A DNA stretch of 64,000 nucleotides from Paraburkholderia sp. BCC1885 (GTDB lineage Bacteria > Pseudomonadota > Gammaproteobacteria > Burkholderiales > Burkholderiaceae). Location of the stretch: assembly GCF_900996235.1 (NCBI RefSeq), contig NZ_CAAJGM010000274.1, positions 174,332-238,331 on the forward strand, given 5' to 3'. Shown here one piece after another: positions 32,668 to 42,278 of the stretch. Position numbers and translations under genes: made by a program. How positions within the stretch are numbered: position 1 is the stretch's first letter; every line of letters starts with the position of its first letter. Under the pieces are notes generated by a model. It was not told where the DNA came from. It worked only from the letters and a program-made list of their open reading frames with translations, and ran no database searches.

Positions 32668-33909
32668 TTACGAGCGGTAATCGGCGTTGATACTCACATA
32701 GTCGTGCGACAGATCGCACGTCCAGATCGTGGCGTGCGCGTCGCCGCGGCCCAGCACGACGCGAATCAGAATCTCCGCCTTCTTCATCACGCGCTGCCCG
32801 TCTTCCTCACGGTACTCCGGATTGCGGCCACCTGCCTTCGCCACCAGCACGTCGTCCAGATACAGATCGATCTTGCCGACGTCGAGGTCGGTTACGCCGG
32901 CATAGCCGATGGCCGCGAGAATCCGGCCGAGATTGGGGTCCGACGCGTAGAAAGCCGTCTTCACTAGCGGCGAGTGGCCGATCGCGTAGGCAATCTGACG
33001 GCATTCCGCGACGTTCGCGCCGCCTTCCACCTGCACCGTCATGAACTTGGTGGCGCCCTCGCCGTCACGCACGATCAGTTGCGCGAGCGTCTGCGCTACG
33101 TCAGTCACCGCGTCGCGCAATGCCGCGTAGGCGGGAGAATCGGTGGAGGTAACCGACGGCAGGCTGGACTTGCCTGAAGCAATCAGGATGAACGAATCGT
33201 TGGTGGACGTATCGCCGTCGATGGTGATGCAGTTGAACGAGCGGTCTGCGACATGCTTGACCAGCGCGTCGAGAACCGGCTGCGACACGGTGGCGTCGAA
33301 GGCGAGGAAGCCGAGCATGGTCGCCATGTTCGGCTTGATCATGCCCGCGCCCTTGCTGATGCCGGTCAGCGTGACCGTATGGCCGTCGATGCTCACCTGA
33401 CGCGATGCCGCCTTGGGCAGCGTGTCCGTAGTCATGATGGACTGAGCCGCTTCGTACCAGTGCGCGGCCTGGCGGTTCGCCAGCGCGGCCGGCAGGCCGG
33501 CCTTCAGGCGGTCGAGCGGCAGCGGTTCGAGAATCACGCCGGTCGAAAACGGCAGCACCTGTTCCGGCGCGATACCGGCCAGACGCGCCAGTTCGGCGCA
33601 GGTTTCGCGCGCGATCACGAGACCCGGCTCGCCGGTGCCGGCGTTCGCATTCCCCGTGTTGATCACCAGCGCGCGAATCCCTTTGCCGCCGGCACGCACC
33701 TGTTCGAGATGCTCGCGGCACACCGTGACGGGCGCCGCACAGAAACGGTTCGAGGTGAACACGCCGCCGACCGTCGCGCCTTCCTCGACGGAAATCACGA
33801 GCACGTCCTTGCGGTTCGGTTTGCGGATGTTCGCCTCGGCCCAGCCTAGCGTAACGCCGGCGACAGGGTGAAGTTGGGCGGCATCGATGGAGGGGAAATT
33901 GACAGCCAT
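32668..33909 (-). CDS. argJ: Bifunctional ornithine acetyltransferase / N-acetylglutamate synthase
   Basis: Recycles the acetyl group from N-acetylornithine to glutamate in arginine synthesis. 413 residues. The precursor cleaves itself before the nucleophilic Thr in KPNMATMLGFLAFDA. GISKGAGMIKPNMATM and the C-terminal SHDYVSINADYRS are family signatures. Whether it also uses acetyl-CoA (true bifunctionality) is not visible. The start MAVNFPSIDAAQL is preferred over the upstream in-frame GTG/ATG at 33957. Confidence 0.96.
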   Translation of the reverse strand: MAVNFPSIDAAQLHPVAGVTLGWAEANIRKPNRKDVLVISVEEGATVGGVFTSNRFCAAPVTVCREHLEQVRAGGKGIRALVINTGNANAGTGEPGLVIARETCAELARLAGIAPEQVLPFSTGVILEPLPLDRLKAGLPAALANRQAAHWYEAAQSIMTTDTLPKAASRQVSIDGHTVTLTGISKGAGMIKPNMATMLGFLAFDATVSQPVLDALVKHVADRSFNCITIDGDTSTNDSFILIASGKSSLPSVTSTDSPAYAALRDAVTDVAQTLAQLIVRDGEGATKFMTVQVEGGANVAECRQIAYAIGHSPLVKTAFYASDPNLGRILAAIGYAGVTDLDVGKIDLYLDDVLVAKAGGRNPEYREEDGQRVMKKAEILIRVVLGRGDAHATIWTCDLSHDYVSINADYRS

Positions 33910-34033
33910 GGTCGCGACCTGTTGTCCAAGTTGAAAATGCCGGCATGAAGCCGGCATCGGAAAATCGTAAAAGGGCGGTGCGGCGTGGACCTCACCACCG
34001 TGGCATTACCAGCAAAGCGCTGGGTAAAACGAC

Positions 34034-34056
34034 GCGGCGCGCTTTACGCGCGCCGC
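34034..34056 (-). terminator. Hairpin after secA
   Basis: Perfect 9-bp arms GCGGCGCGC and GCGCGCCGC around TTTAC, followed on the minus strand by GTCGTTTT. It sits 11 bases after the secA stop and before argJ. Confidence 0.65.
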
Positions 34057-34066
34057 CTTTTCAGTC

Positions 34067-36865
34067 TCACGCAATCTTGCCGTGACACTGCTTGTACTTC
34101 TTGCCGCTGCCGCACGGGCAGGGATCGTTGCGGCCAACCTTCGGCACATTGTCGCCCAGCGGCTCGCCGCCAGCATGCGTGTGGTTCATGGCGTCGCCGA
34201 TCATGGCGGCAGTCGCTGCCTCAGCGGCAACCGGCGCGGCCGCTTCGACGAACTCGGCATGGCGAAACTCGACGTGATCCAGCTGGCTACCGCCCTGTTC
34301 TTCCAGATCTTCAGCAACCTGTTCCAACTGCTCCGACGACTCCACCTGCACGTTCATCACCACGCGCGTAACGTCGAGCTTCACGGCGTCGAGCATCGCC
34401 GCGAACAGTTCGAAGGCTTCGCGCTTGTATTCCTGTTTCGGATTCTTCTGCGCATAGCCGCGCAGATGGATACCCTGACGCAGGTGGTCGAGCGCGGCCA
34501 GATGTTCGCGCCACGCGCGGTCGAGCGTCTGCAGCATGATGGAACGCTCGAAGCCGCTGAAAGTTTCGCGGCCCACCAGGGCGACCTTTGCTTCGTAGGC
34601 TTCGTCGGCCGCGGCGATCACGGCTTCGAGAATTTCGTCCACGCTGATCGACGACGACTCGTTGATCATTTCCTGAATGGCCAGATCGAGTTGCCATTCG
34701 TTGCGCAGCACTTCTTCCAGCTCGGGCACGGACCACTGTTCTTCAATGCTGCCCGCCGGCACGAACTGATGGACGATGTCCGTAATCACGCCATGGCGCA
34801 TGGCGCCGATGGTTTCGGTGATGTCGTGCGCCTCGAGCAATTCGTTGCGCTGCTGATAGATCACCTTGCGCTGATCGTTCGACACATCGTCGTATTCGAG
34901 CAATTGCTTACGAATATCGAAGTTGCGTGCCTCGACCTTGCGCTGCGCCGATTCGATCGAGCGCGTGACGATGCCCGCTTCGATCGCCTCGCCTTCCGGC
35001 ATCTTCAGGCGGTCCATGATGGAGCGCACGCGGTCGCCGGCGAAAATACGCAGCAGCGGATCTTCCAGCGACAGATAGAAGCGCGACGAACCCGGGTCGC
35101 CCTGACGGCCGGCACGGCCGCGCAACTGGTTGTCGATGCGGCGCGATTCGTGACGCTCGGTGCCGATGATGTGCAGACCGCCCGCGGCCTTCACCTTGTC
35201 GTGCAGCTCTTGCCATTCGTCATGCAGCTTCTGGATGCGGCGCTGCTTCTCGTCGGCGGGGATGGCGTCGTCGAGTTCGATGAAGGTGGCCTGCTTCTCT
35301 GCATTGCCGCCCAGCACGATGTCGGTACCGCGGCCGGCCATGTTGGTGGCGATCGTCACGCGTTGCGGACGGCCCGCTTCCGCGACGATTTCCGCTTCAC
35401 GCGCGTGTTGCTTCGCGTTCAGCACTTCATGCGGCAAGCCCGCCTGCTTCAGCAGATGCGACAGCAGCTCGGAGTTTTCGATCGAGGTGGTACCCACCAG
35501 CACCGGCTGGCCGCGCTCGTAACAGTCGCGGATATCGCGGATCACGGCGTCGTAGCGTTCCTTCGCCGTCTTGTAGATCTGATCCTGCTTGTCGATCCGC
35601 TTGGGCGGGCGGTTGGTCGGAATCACGACCGTTTCCAGGCCGTAGATTTCGTTGAATTCGTATGCTTCCGTGTCCGCCGTGCCAGTCATGCCGGACAGCT
35701 TCGCGTACATGCGGAAGTAGTTCTGGAACGTGATGGAGGCGAGCGTCTGGTTTTCGCTCTGGATCTTGACGTGTTCCTTGGCCTCGACAGCCTGGTGCAG
35801 GCCGTCCGACCAGCGGCGACCCGACATCAGGCGACCGGTGAATTCATCGACGATCACGACTTCGCCGTTCTGCACGACGTAGTGCTGGTCTTTGTAGAAC
35901 AGCGTGTGAGCGCGCAGCGCGGCGTACACGTGGTGCATCAGCGTGATGTTTTGCGGCGCGTACAGGCTCTCGCCCTCGCCGATCAGGCCCCACTCGGCGA
36001 GCAGACGCTCAGCCTTTTCGTGACCCGATTCCGTCAGGAATACCTGGCGGCCCTTCTCGTCCAATGTGTAGTCGCCCGGCTTTTCGACGCCCGTACCGTC
36101 CGCCTTTTCTTCGCCAATCTGGCGCTCCAGCAGCGGCGGCAGTGCGTTCATTCGCACGTAAAGATCAGTATGGTCTTCAGCCTGGCCGGAAATGATCAGC
36201 GGCGTGCGCGCTTCGTCGATCAGGATCGAGTCCACTTCGTCGACCACGGCGAAATTCAGCGACCGCTGCACGCGCGCGTCGGTCTCGTAGACCATGTTGT
36301 CGCGCAGGTAGTCGAAGCCGAATTCGTTGTTGGTGCCGTAGGTGATGTCCGCCGCGTAAGCCTGCTGCTTCATGGCGTGATCCATCTGCGACAGGTTGAT
36401 CCCCACCGACAGACCCAGGAAGTTGTACAGACGCGCCATCCATTCGGCATCGCGCTGGGCGAGATAGTCGTTGACCGTAACGACGTGCACGCCGCGCCCG
36501 GTCAGCGCGTTCAGGTAGACCGGCAGCGTGGCGACCAGCGTCTTGCCCTCGCCGGTGCGCATTTCGCCGATCTTGCCGTAATGCAATACCATGCCGCCGA
36601 TCAGCTGGACGTCGAAGTGGCGCATTTTCAGCACGCGCTTGCTCGCCTCCCGGCAGACCGCAAAGGCCTCCGGCAGCAGTTTGTCGAGCGACTCGCCGCT
36701 GGCGATGCGCTGGCGGAATTCACCCGTTTTGGCGCGCAGTTGATCGTCCGTCAATTGCTCGATCTGCGGCTCGAGCGCATTGATCGCCGCGACGGTCTTT
36801 TGATATTGCTTGACTAGCCGCTGGTTGCGGCTGCCAAAAATCTTTTGTAGAAAACCGGTGGTCAT
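34067..36865 (-). CDS. secA: Protein translocase ATPase SecA
   Basis: Motor ATPase of the Sec pathway. 932 residues, normal for proteobacteria. The Walker A motif MRTGEGKTLVATLP is near residue 101. DEVDSILIDEARTPLIISG and the helicase-like GTDIVLGGN are present. The C-terminal zinc finger CPCGSGKKYKQCHG, which binds SecB and lipids, is intact. It is divergent from the DUF721 gene. Confidence 0.98.
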   Translation of the reverse strand: MTTGFLQKIFGSRNQRLVKQYQKTVAAINALEPQIEQLTDDQLRAKTGEFRQRIASGESLDKLLPEAFAVCREASKRVLKMRHFDVQLIGGMVLHYGKIGEMRTGEGKTLVATLPVYLNALTGRGVHVVTVNDYLAQRDAEWMARLYNFLGLSVGINLSQMDHAMKQQAYAADITYGTNNEFGFDYLRDNMVYETDARVQRSLNFAVVDEVDSILIDEARTPLIISGQAEDHTDLYVRMNALPPLLERQIGEEKADGTGVEKPGDYTLDEKGRQVFLTESGHEKAERLLAEWGLIGEGESLYAPQNITLMHHVYAALRAHTLFYKDQHYVVQNGEVVIVDEFTGRLMSGRRWSDGLHQAVEAKEHVKIQSENQTLASITFQNYFRMYAKLSGMTGTADTEAYEFNEIYGLETVVIPTNRPPKRIDKQDQIYKTAKERYDAVIRDIRDCYERGQPVLVGTTSIENSELLSHLLKQAGLPHEVLNAKQHAREAEIVAEAGRPQRVTIATNMAGRGTDIVLGGNAEKQATFIELDDAIPADEKQRRIQKLHDEWQELHDKVKAAGGLHIIGTERHESRRIDNQLRGRAGRQGDPGSSRFYLSLEDPLLRIFAGDRVRSIMDRLKMPEGEAIEAGIVTRSIESAQRKVEARNFDIRKQLLEYDDVSNDQRKVIYQQRNELLEAHDITETIGAMRHGVITDIVHQFVPAGSIEEQWSVPELEEVLRNEWQLDLAIQEMINESSSISVDEILEAVIAAADEAYEAKVALVGRETFSGFERSIMLQTLDRAWREHLAALDHLRQGIHLRGYAQKNPKQEYKREAFELFAAMLDAVKLDVTRVVMNVQVESSEQLEQVAEDLEEQGGSQLDHVEFRHAEFVEAAAPVAAEAATAAMIGDAMNHTHAGGEPLGDNVPKVGRNDPCPCGSGKKYKQCHGKIA

Positions 36866-36982
36866 CGGATCGGTGTCTGCGTCGCGGCTTCGGCTGGTTC
36901 ACGGCAGGCGGTTTTACCCACCTGCTGGCCCGGGGTCGGAAATGCCTCGGCGGCTTAGTCCAAGAGTGAATTCGAATCGGGC

Positions 36983-36991
36983 ATTTTAGCA
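36983..36991 (-). promoter_or_regulatory. Putative extended -10 promoter of secA
   Basis: TGCTAAAAT on the minus strand, about 118 bases before the secA start. A TTGACA lies upstream but 23 bp away, too far for a normal -35, so recognition would rely on the extended -10. Confidence 0.4.
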
Positions 36992-37145
36992 CGCGCCCCA
37001 GCGCGCGCCTGTGTCAAGGGCGCGACGTGGGGAGAGCCTGCCGAGCCCCGGCCGGCCCTCGTCACAGGCGGCCGCGAGCGTATCCCGCGCGGTACAATCC
37101 GGGCGTGGGTGCGCATTGTGCGCGCTCACGCCGTCACTATCCTAC

Positions 37146-37643
37146 ATGAGCCGCTCACCGTCGTTTTCAAGACCGCCGCCGAAGCAGTTCAACACCCGCC
37201 GCCCGCAGCCGGTCGCCGAGGTGCTCAGGCGCACCGATGCGTTCGCCGCCTTGCGTGCCGGCGTGGAGCAGATTGCCGCGCTCGAGAAGGATCTGCGTGC
37301 CTTGTTGCCGGATTATTTGAGCGCGAGCGTCGAGCCGGGTTTTATCAAGGAAGGCGTACTGGCGCTATTTGCCGGGCACAACGCGCTGGCGGCCCGTCTG
37401 CGGCATCTGGAGCCGCGGTTGTTGTCCGATCTGCAGCAACGCGGCTGGGCGGTGAATGCGCTGCGCATTCGCGTGCGGCCGCAGGCGCTCAAGGAGCCGC
37501 CTCCCGTCAAGCAGGCCCGCATGACGCCGGCCGGCGCCGACGCGCTGCAAACGTTGAGCGAATCGCTCGCCCCCTCGCCTCTGCAGGAGGCGCTCGCCAG
37601 GATGGCGGCGCGGCATCTGCGCAATCGCGAAACCAAAAAATAA
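37146..37643 (+). CDS. DUF721 / DciA-like family protein
   Basis: 165 residues. The DUF721 region (RRTDAFAALRAGVEQIAALEKDLRALLP) is followed by a KH-like segment (LLSDLQQRGWAVNALRIRVRPQ). Some DUF721 proteins (DciA) are replicative-helicase operators, but this gene could be a different branch, and the role is inferred only. A conserved secA-adjacent position is common for this family. The stop codon is part of the terminator stem. Confidence 0.8.
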   Translation: MSRSPSFSRPPPKQFNTRRPQPVAEVLRRTDAFAALRAGVEQIAALEKDLRALLPDYLSASVEPGFIKEGVLALFAGHNALAARLRHLEPRLLSDLQQRGWAVNALRIRVRPQALKEPPPVKQARMTPAGADALQTLSESLAPSPLQEALARMAARHLRNRETKK

Positions 37644-37668
37644 GCGGCCCCGAGGGGCCGCTTATTTG
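37638..37668. terminator. Bidirectional terminator between the DUF721 gene and lpxC
   Basis: A 14-base perfect inverted repeat (AAATAAGCGGCCCC and its complement) with a tiny loop. The left arm contains the DUF721 gene's stop codon. Confidence 0.85.
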
Positions 37669-37722
37669 CTTATGGGTGTCCGCTTCACCCGCAGGCGCTA
37701 AGACGCACCTGCATGAAAGCGT

Positions 37723-38640
37723 TCAGGCAAACGCCGTCTGCGTGTCGTACGCAAAGCCGCGCGGGGCCTTTTGCGTGTCGTTGAACGTGACGATTTCGTA
37801 AGCGTCTTCATGCGCCAGCAATTCGCGCAGCAACGCGTTGTTCACGCCGTGGCCGGACTTGTAAGCCGTATAAGACGCCAGCAACGGATGACCGACCACG
37901 TACAGGTCGCCGATTGCGTCGAGCATCTTGTGCTTCACGAACTCGTCGTCGTAGCGCAGGCCGTCGTTGTTGAGGATGCGGTATTCGTCCAGCGCGATTG
38001 CGTTGTCCATGCTCGCACCGCGGGCAAGGCCCATTTCGCGCAGCATTTCCACTTCGTGCGCATAACCGAAGGTACGCGCCCGGGCGATGTCGCGCACATA
38101 CGAGGTATGCGCAAAGTCCACTTCCAGCGCCTGGCCGGTCTTGTCGACGGCGGGGTGGCGGAAGTCGATGGTGAACTTCAGCTTGAAGCCGAAGAACGGC
38201 TCCAGACGGGCGAATTTGTCGCCGTCGCGAACTTCCACCGGCTTGATGACCTTGATGAATTTCTTTGCCGAACCCTGTTCCTCGATGCCTGCCGACTGGA
38301 TCAGGAACACGAACGACGCTGCGCTGCCGTCCATGATGGGGATTTCTTCCGCGGTGACATCGACATACAGGTTGTCGATACCGAGGCCCGCGCAGGCCGA
38401 CATCAGATGCTCAACCGTCGAAACGCGCGCACCGTCTTTCTGCAGAACCGAGGCGAGGCGCGTGTCGCCAATCGCCATTGCGGACGCAGGGATATCCACC
38501 GGCGTGGGCAAATCCACGCGCGAGAACACGATACCCGTGTTCGGGGCGGCCGGGCGGAGCGTCAATTCGACTTTGCGGCCAGAGTGAAGGCCGATGCCGA
38601 CCGTCTTGACGATCGACTTGATAGTGCGCTGCTTCAACAT
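37723..38640 (-). CDS. lpxC: UDP-3-O-acyl-N-acetylglucosamine deacetylase
   Basis: Zinc deacetylase, the committed step of lipid A synthesis. 305 residues. Zinc ligands lie in STVEHLMSACAGLGIDN and HKMLDAIGDLYVVGHPLL; the catalytic His is expected in the C-terminal GHGVNNALL segment. The start MLKQRTIKSIVKTVGIGLHSG is standard. It is the usual last gene after the dcw cluster, though a peroxiredoxin gene intervenes. A minus-strand TATACT lies at about 38698-38703, upstream of the start, with no good -35. Confidence 0.98.
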   Translation of the reverse strand: MLKQRTIKSIVKTVGIGLHSGRKVELTLRPAAPNTGIVFSRVDLPTPVDIPASAMAIGDTRLASVLQKDGARVSTVEHLMSACAGLGIDNLYVDVTAEEIPIMDGSAASFVFLIQSAGIEEQGSAKKFIKVIKPVEVRDGDKFARLEPFFGFKLKFTIDFRHPAVDKTGQALEVDFAHTSYVRDIARARTFGYAHEVEMLREMGLARGASMDNAIALDEYRILNNDGLRYDDEFVKHKMLDAIGDLYVVGHPLLASYTAYKSGHGVNNALLRELLAHEDAYEIVTFNDTQKAPRGFAYDTQTAFA

Positions 38641-38907
38641 GGTGATCTTCTATTCGATTGAAAATCCCAATCGGGACTTTTTATTCCATAGCGCGAAGTA
38701 TACTCCATTACCCTGGGAGACGTCGTTGCCGAGGGCGTATCAATCTGTTTCGCTACATTACCCAACGACAAAGCGTGATGGGCCGATGCCCGGAACGGAG
38801 GCGTTTCCGGACATCAGCCCGCGTTACGGCTTGTCACACGAATGCCTTGCGCCCGTTGCCGCGGCACAACGTCGCGCCGGGGAAAGGGGCCGTTCGGCAC
38901 TCGAGAA

Positions 38908-39411
38908 CTAGCTCAACGTCGCGAGAATACTGCCTGCATCGCTGACTTCGAACTTGCCGGGTGCCTCGACGTTCAGCGTCTTGACCACGCCGTCGTCGAC
39001 CACCATCGCGTAGCGCTGGGAACGGATTCCCATGCCGCGCGCCGACAGGTCCTGCTCCAGACCAAGCGCCCGCGTGAAAGCCGCACTACCGTCCGCCATC
39101 ATGCGCACCTTGCCCGAGGTGTGCTGATCGCGTCCCCACGCGCCCATCACGAACGCGTCGTTGACGGACAGGCACCAGATCTCGTCGATGCCGGCCGCGC
39201 GCAACTGCTCGGCGTGTTCGAGGTAACCGGGTACATGTTTGGCCGAACAGGTCGGAGTGAACGCGCCCGGCAATCCGAAGATCACCACGCGCTTGCCCGC
39301 GGTCTGTTCACGCACGTCGAAGCTGTTCGGCCCGATCGTGCAGCCCGCACGCTCGTCTTCGATCAATTCAAAGACGGTTGCGTCGGGTAGCTTTTCACCC
39401 ACCTTGATCAT
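38908..39411 (-). CDS. Peroxiredoxin, Prx5 family
   Basis: 167 residues. The peroxidatic cysteine is in the motif GAFTPTCSAKHVPGY. The thioredoxin-like fold ends in GMGIRSQRYAMVVDDGVVKTLNVE, typical of the Prx5/AhpE-like group. It reduces hydroperoxides, probably with glutathione/glutaredoxin or thioredoxin. It is placed between ftsZ and lpxC on the same strand, with 269 bases without a gene before it and 267 after it. Confidence 0.95.
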   Translation of the reverse strand: MIKVGEKLPDATVFELIEDERAGCTIGPNSFDVREQTAGKRVVIFGLPGAFTPTCSAKHVPGYLEHAEQLRAAGIDEIWCLSVNDAFVMGAWGRDQHTSGKVRMMADGSAAFTRALGLEQDLSARGMGIRSQRYAMVVDDGVVKTLNVEAPGKFEVSDAGSILATLS

Positions 39412-39680
39412 TTTGCTCAGTCCTTCACATCGATGCGGAGCGTGCCCGCACGTTGTCGTGTCGCAGTGGATCGTGCAGTCGCGCCCCTATTGCTACCGGT
39501 TGCGCTGCCTGCCGCCGACAGCTACCCCTTCCGCTTCGCGAATCCGAAGAGGGCACCTGTCCTTGCCGCGTATCACAGGAAAACGCGGCCTGCTTTACCG
39601 TTCCACCCGCCACGCTCGTGCATTCCCTGCCGGCACTTAAAACTCGATTTCCGTGCCGCAGCGAAAGCCTGCTCGTTGCG

Positions 39681-40877
39681 TCAGTCTGCCTGCTTGCGCA
39701 GGAATGCCGGGATATCGTATGTATCGACGCCCTTTTCCTGCAGCGCCTGCACATGCGAAGCCGCCGTATCACGCGAAGTGCGCCACACCGCCGGCGTATC
39801 CAACGCGCCGTAGTCTGCCGTGCTTGCGTGGTGTTGCGGAGCATACGCGTGTTGCATTGCACCAACCGGCTGGTTGTCCGTGCCGGTGCGCAGCAGCGTC
39901 ATCGGAGCCGATTGCTGCTTCTTCGCCGCACGGCCCAGACCCGTCGCCACCACCGTCACGCGCAGCGCGTCGCCCATTGCATCATCGTATACCGCTCCGA
40001 AGATGACCGTTGCGTCTTCCGCCGCGTAGCTCTTGATGGTGTTCATCACTTCGCGGGTTTCCGACAGACGCAGCGAACGGCTCGACGTGATGTTCACCAG
40101 CACGCCGCGCGCACCCGACAGGTCCACCCCTTCCAGCAGCGGGCTGGCGACAGCCTGCTCGGCAGCCAGACGCGCGCGATCGACGCCGGCGACCGTCGCC
40201 GTGCCCATCATCGCCTTGCCCTGCTCGCCCATCACCGTTTTCACGTCTTCGAAGTCGACGTTCACCAGACCGTCGACGTTGATGATTTCCGCGATACCGG
40301 CCACTGCATTGTTCAGAACGTCGTCCGCGCACTGGAAGCACTTGTCCATCTCGGCGTCATCGCCCATCACCTCGAACAGCTTGTCGTTCAGAACGACGAT
40401 CAGCGAGTCGACGTGATCCTCCAGTTGCTGCGATCCGGCTTCTGCTACACGCATGCGCTTGCCGCCTTCGAATTCGAACGGCTTGCTGACCACGCCAACA
40501 GTCAAGATACCCATTTCCTTGGCGATCTGCGCCACGACCGGAGCTGCCCCCGTGCCCGTGCCGCCACCCATGCCCGCGGTGATGAACACCATGTGCGCGC
40601 CGCGCAGTGCGTCTGCGATACGCTCACGTGCTTCTTCCGCTGCGGCGCGGCCCATTTCCGGCTTGGCGCCAGCGCCGAGACCGGTGTTGCCGAGCTGGAT
40701 CACCGCGGTGGCGCGCGAACGCGACAAAGCCTGCGCGTCCGTGTTCATCACGATGAAATCGACGCCTTGCACGCCGCGGTTGATCATGTGCTGAACGGCA
40801 TTGCCGCCAGCGCCACCGACTCCGACCACCTTGATGATGGTGCCGTTGGTTTCGGTTTCCAGCATCTGGAATTCCAT
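39681..40877 (-). CDS. ftsZ: Cell division protein FtsZ
   Basis: Tubulin-like GTPase forming the Z ring. 398 residues. The tubulin signature GGGTGTGAAP is near residue 105, with T7-loop residues in the GTPase domain. The C-terminal conserved peptide DTYDIPAFLRKQAD binds FtsA and other partners. The start MEFQMLETE follows GGAGG by 4 bases; the longer in-frame open frame to 40940 is not used. It is the last dcw gene, 141 bases after ftsA. Confidence 0.98.
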   Translation of the reverse strand: MEFQMLETETNGTIIKVVGVGGAGGNAVQHMINRGVQGVDFIVMNTDAQALSRSRATAVIQLGNTGLGAGAKPEMGRAAAEEARERIADALRGAHMVFITAGMGGGTGTGAAPVVAQIAKEMGILTVGVVSKPFEFEGGKRMRVAEAGSQQLEDHVDSLIVVLNDKLFEVMGDDAEMDKCFQCADDVLNNAVAGIAEIINVDGLVNVDFEDVKTVMGEQGKAMMGTATVAGVDRARLAAEQAVASPLLEGVDLSGARGVLVNITSSRSLRLSETREVMNTIKSYAAEDATVIFGAVYDDAMGDALRVTVVATGLGRAAKKQQSAPMTLLRTGTDNQPVGAMQHAYAPQHHASTADYGALDTPAVWRTSRDTAASHVQALQEKGVDTYDIPAFLRKQAD

Positions 40878-41018
40878 GTTGCCTCCGTCAAGATAAAAAA
40901 TTGCAGCCACTCGGCCGTTATTCGGCAGGAGATCGGGCAACCTCCTGTCGCGCGCCAGCCGCCGGCACCAGCGCGTATTTCGAAACTCTTCGGGAAACTG
41001 TCCCGTACCGCGAATGCT

Positions 41019-42251
41019 TTAGAAATTGCCGAGGAACCAGTCCTTCATGCGGGTGAACACCTGGCCCATCGAGCCGGATTGCACCGCCACCTTGCGGCCG
41101 CGCATCCGTTGCGAACGTCCTTCCACCAGCAGGCCCATCGCCGTCGAGTAGCGCGGATTGCGCACGACGTCCGCGAGACCGCCCGCGTACTCCGGCACGC
41201 CAATGCGCACCGGCTTCAGGAAGATGTCCTCACCCAGTTCGACCATGCCGATCATCATCGACGCACCGCCCGTCAGCACCACGCCGGAGCTCAGCAGTTC
41301 CTCGTAACCCGACTCGCGCACCACCTGCTGCACGAGCGAAAACAGTTCTTCGACACGCGGCTCGATCACCGCCGCCAGCGCCTGGCGCGATAGCGTGCGC
41401 GGACCGCGTTCGCCGAGACCCGGCACTTCGATCATCTCGTCCGGATCGGCCAACGCCTGCTTGGCGATGCCGTAGTCGACCTTGATGTCTTCCGCATCCG
41501 GCGTCGGCGTGCGCAGCGCCATGGCGATGTCGCTCGTGATCTGGTCGCCGGCAATCGGAATCACCGCGGTGTGGCGAATCGCGCCTTCGCTGAAAATCGC
41601 GATGTCCGTCGTGCCGCCGCCGATATCCACCAGCACCACGCCCAGTTCCTTCTCGTCTTCCGTCAGCACCGCCAGCGACGACGCCAGCGGCTGCAAGATC
41701 AGATCGTTCACTTCGAGCCCGCAGCGGCGCACGCACTTGACGATGTTCTGCGCCGCGCTCACCGCGCCCGTCACGATATGCACTTTCACTTCGAGGCGAA
41801 TGCCGCTCATCCCAATCGGTTCGCGCACATCTTCCTGACCGTCGATGATGAATTCCTGGGTCAGGATGTGCAGCACCTGCTGATCGGTCGGGATGTTGAT
41901 CGCCTTGGCCGTCTCGATCACGCGGGCCACGTCCGCCTGCGTCACTTCCTTTTCCTTGATCGCCACCATGCCGCTCGAATTGAACGAGCGGATATGGCTG
42001 CCGGCGATCCCGGTGAATACGTTGGTGATCTTGCAGTCCGCCATCAGCTCGGCTTCTTCGAGCGCGCGCTGAATAGACTGCACGGTGGCCTCGATGTTCA
42101 CCACCACGCCTTTTTTGAGCCCCTTCGATTCGCTCTGGCCGAGGCCGATCACCTCGTAGTGACCTTCGCCTTTCAGCTCGGCGACGATGGCCACGACCTT
42201 CGACGTCCCAATGTCGAGGGCGACCAGCAGATCTTTATAGTCTTTACTCAT
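41019..42251 (-). CDS. ftsA: Cell division protein FtsA
   Basis: Actin-like ATPase anchoring FtsZ to the membrane. 410 residues. ALDIGTSKVVAIVAE is the phosphate-1 motif, and VVLVDIGGGTTDIAIF the phosphate-2 motif. The C-terminal amphipathic membrane-targeting helix is VFTRMKDWFLGNF. It follows ftsQ by 27 bases. Confidence 0.98.
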   Translation of the reverse strand: MSKDYKDLLVALDIGTSKVVAIVAELKGEGHYEVIGLGQSESKGLKKGVVVNIEATVQSIQRALEEAELMADCKITNVFTGIAGSHIRSFNSSGMVAIKEKEVTQADVARVIETAKAINIPTDQQVLHILTQEFIIDGQEDVREPIGMSGIRLEVKVHIVTGAVSAAQNIVKCVRRCGLEVNDLILQPLASSLAVLTEDEKELGVVLVDIGGGTTDIAIFSEGAIRHTAVIPIAGDQITSDIAMALRTPTPDAEDIKVDYGIAKQALADPDEMIEVPGLGERGPRTLSRQALAAVIEPRVEELFSLVQQVVRESGYEELLSSGVVLTGGASMMIGMVELGEDIFLKPVRIGVPEYAGGLADVVRNPRYSTAMGLLVEGRSQRMRGRKVAVQSGSMGQVFTRMKDWFLGNF

Positions 42252-42278
42252 AGCGTGCCCATTGCGTGTGATGTCCTG

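Noticed and set aside
34082..36817. 911-codon plus-strand open frame antisense to secA
   Set aside because: Shadow of secA in a high-GC genome; no family similarity.
36983..37016. TTGACA to TAAAAT as a full secA promoter
   Set aside because: Spacer is 23 bp, too long for sigma-70; only the extended -10 is kept as a candidate.
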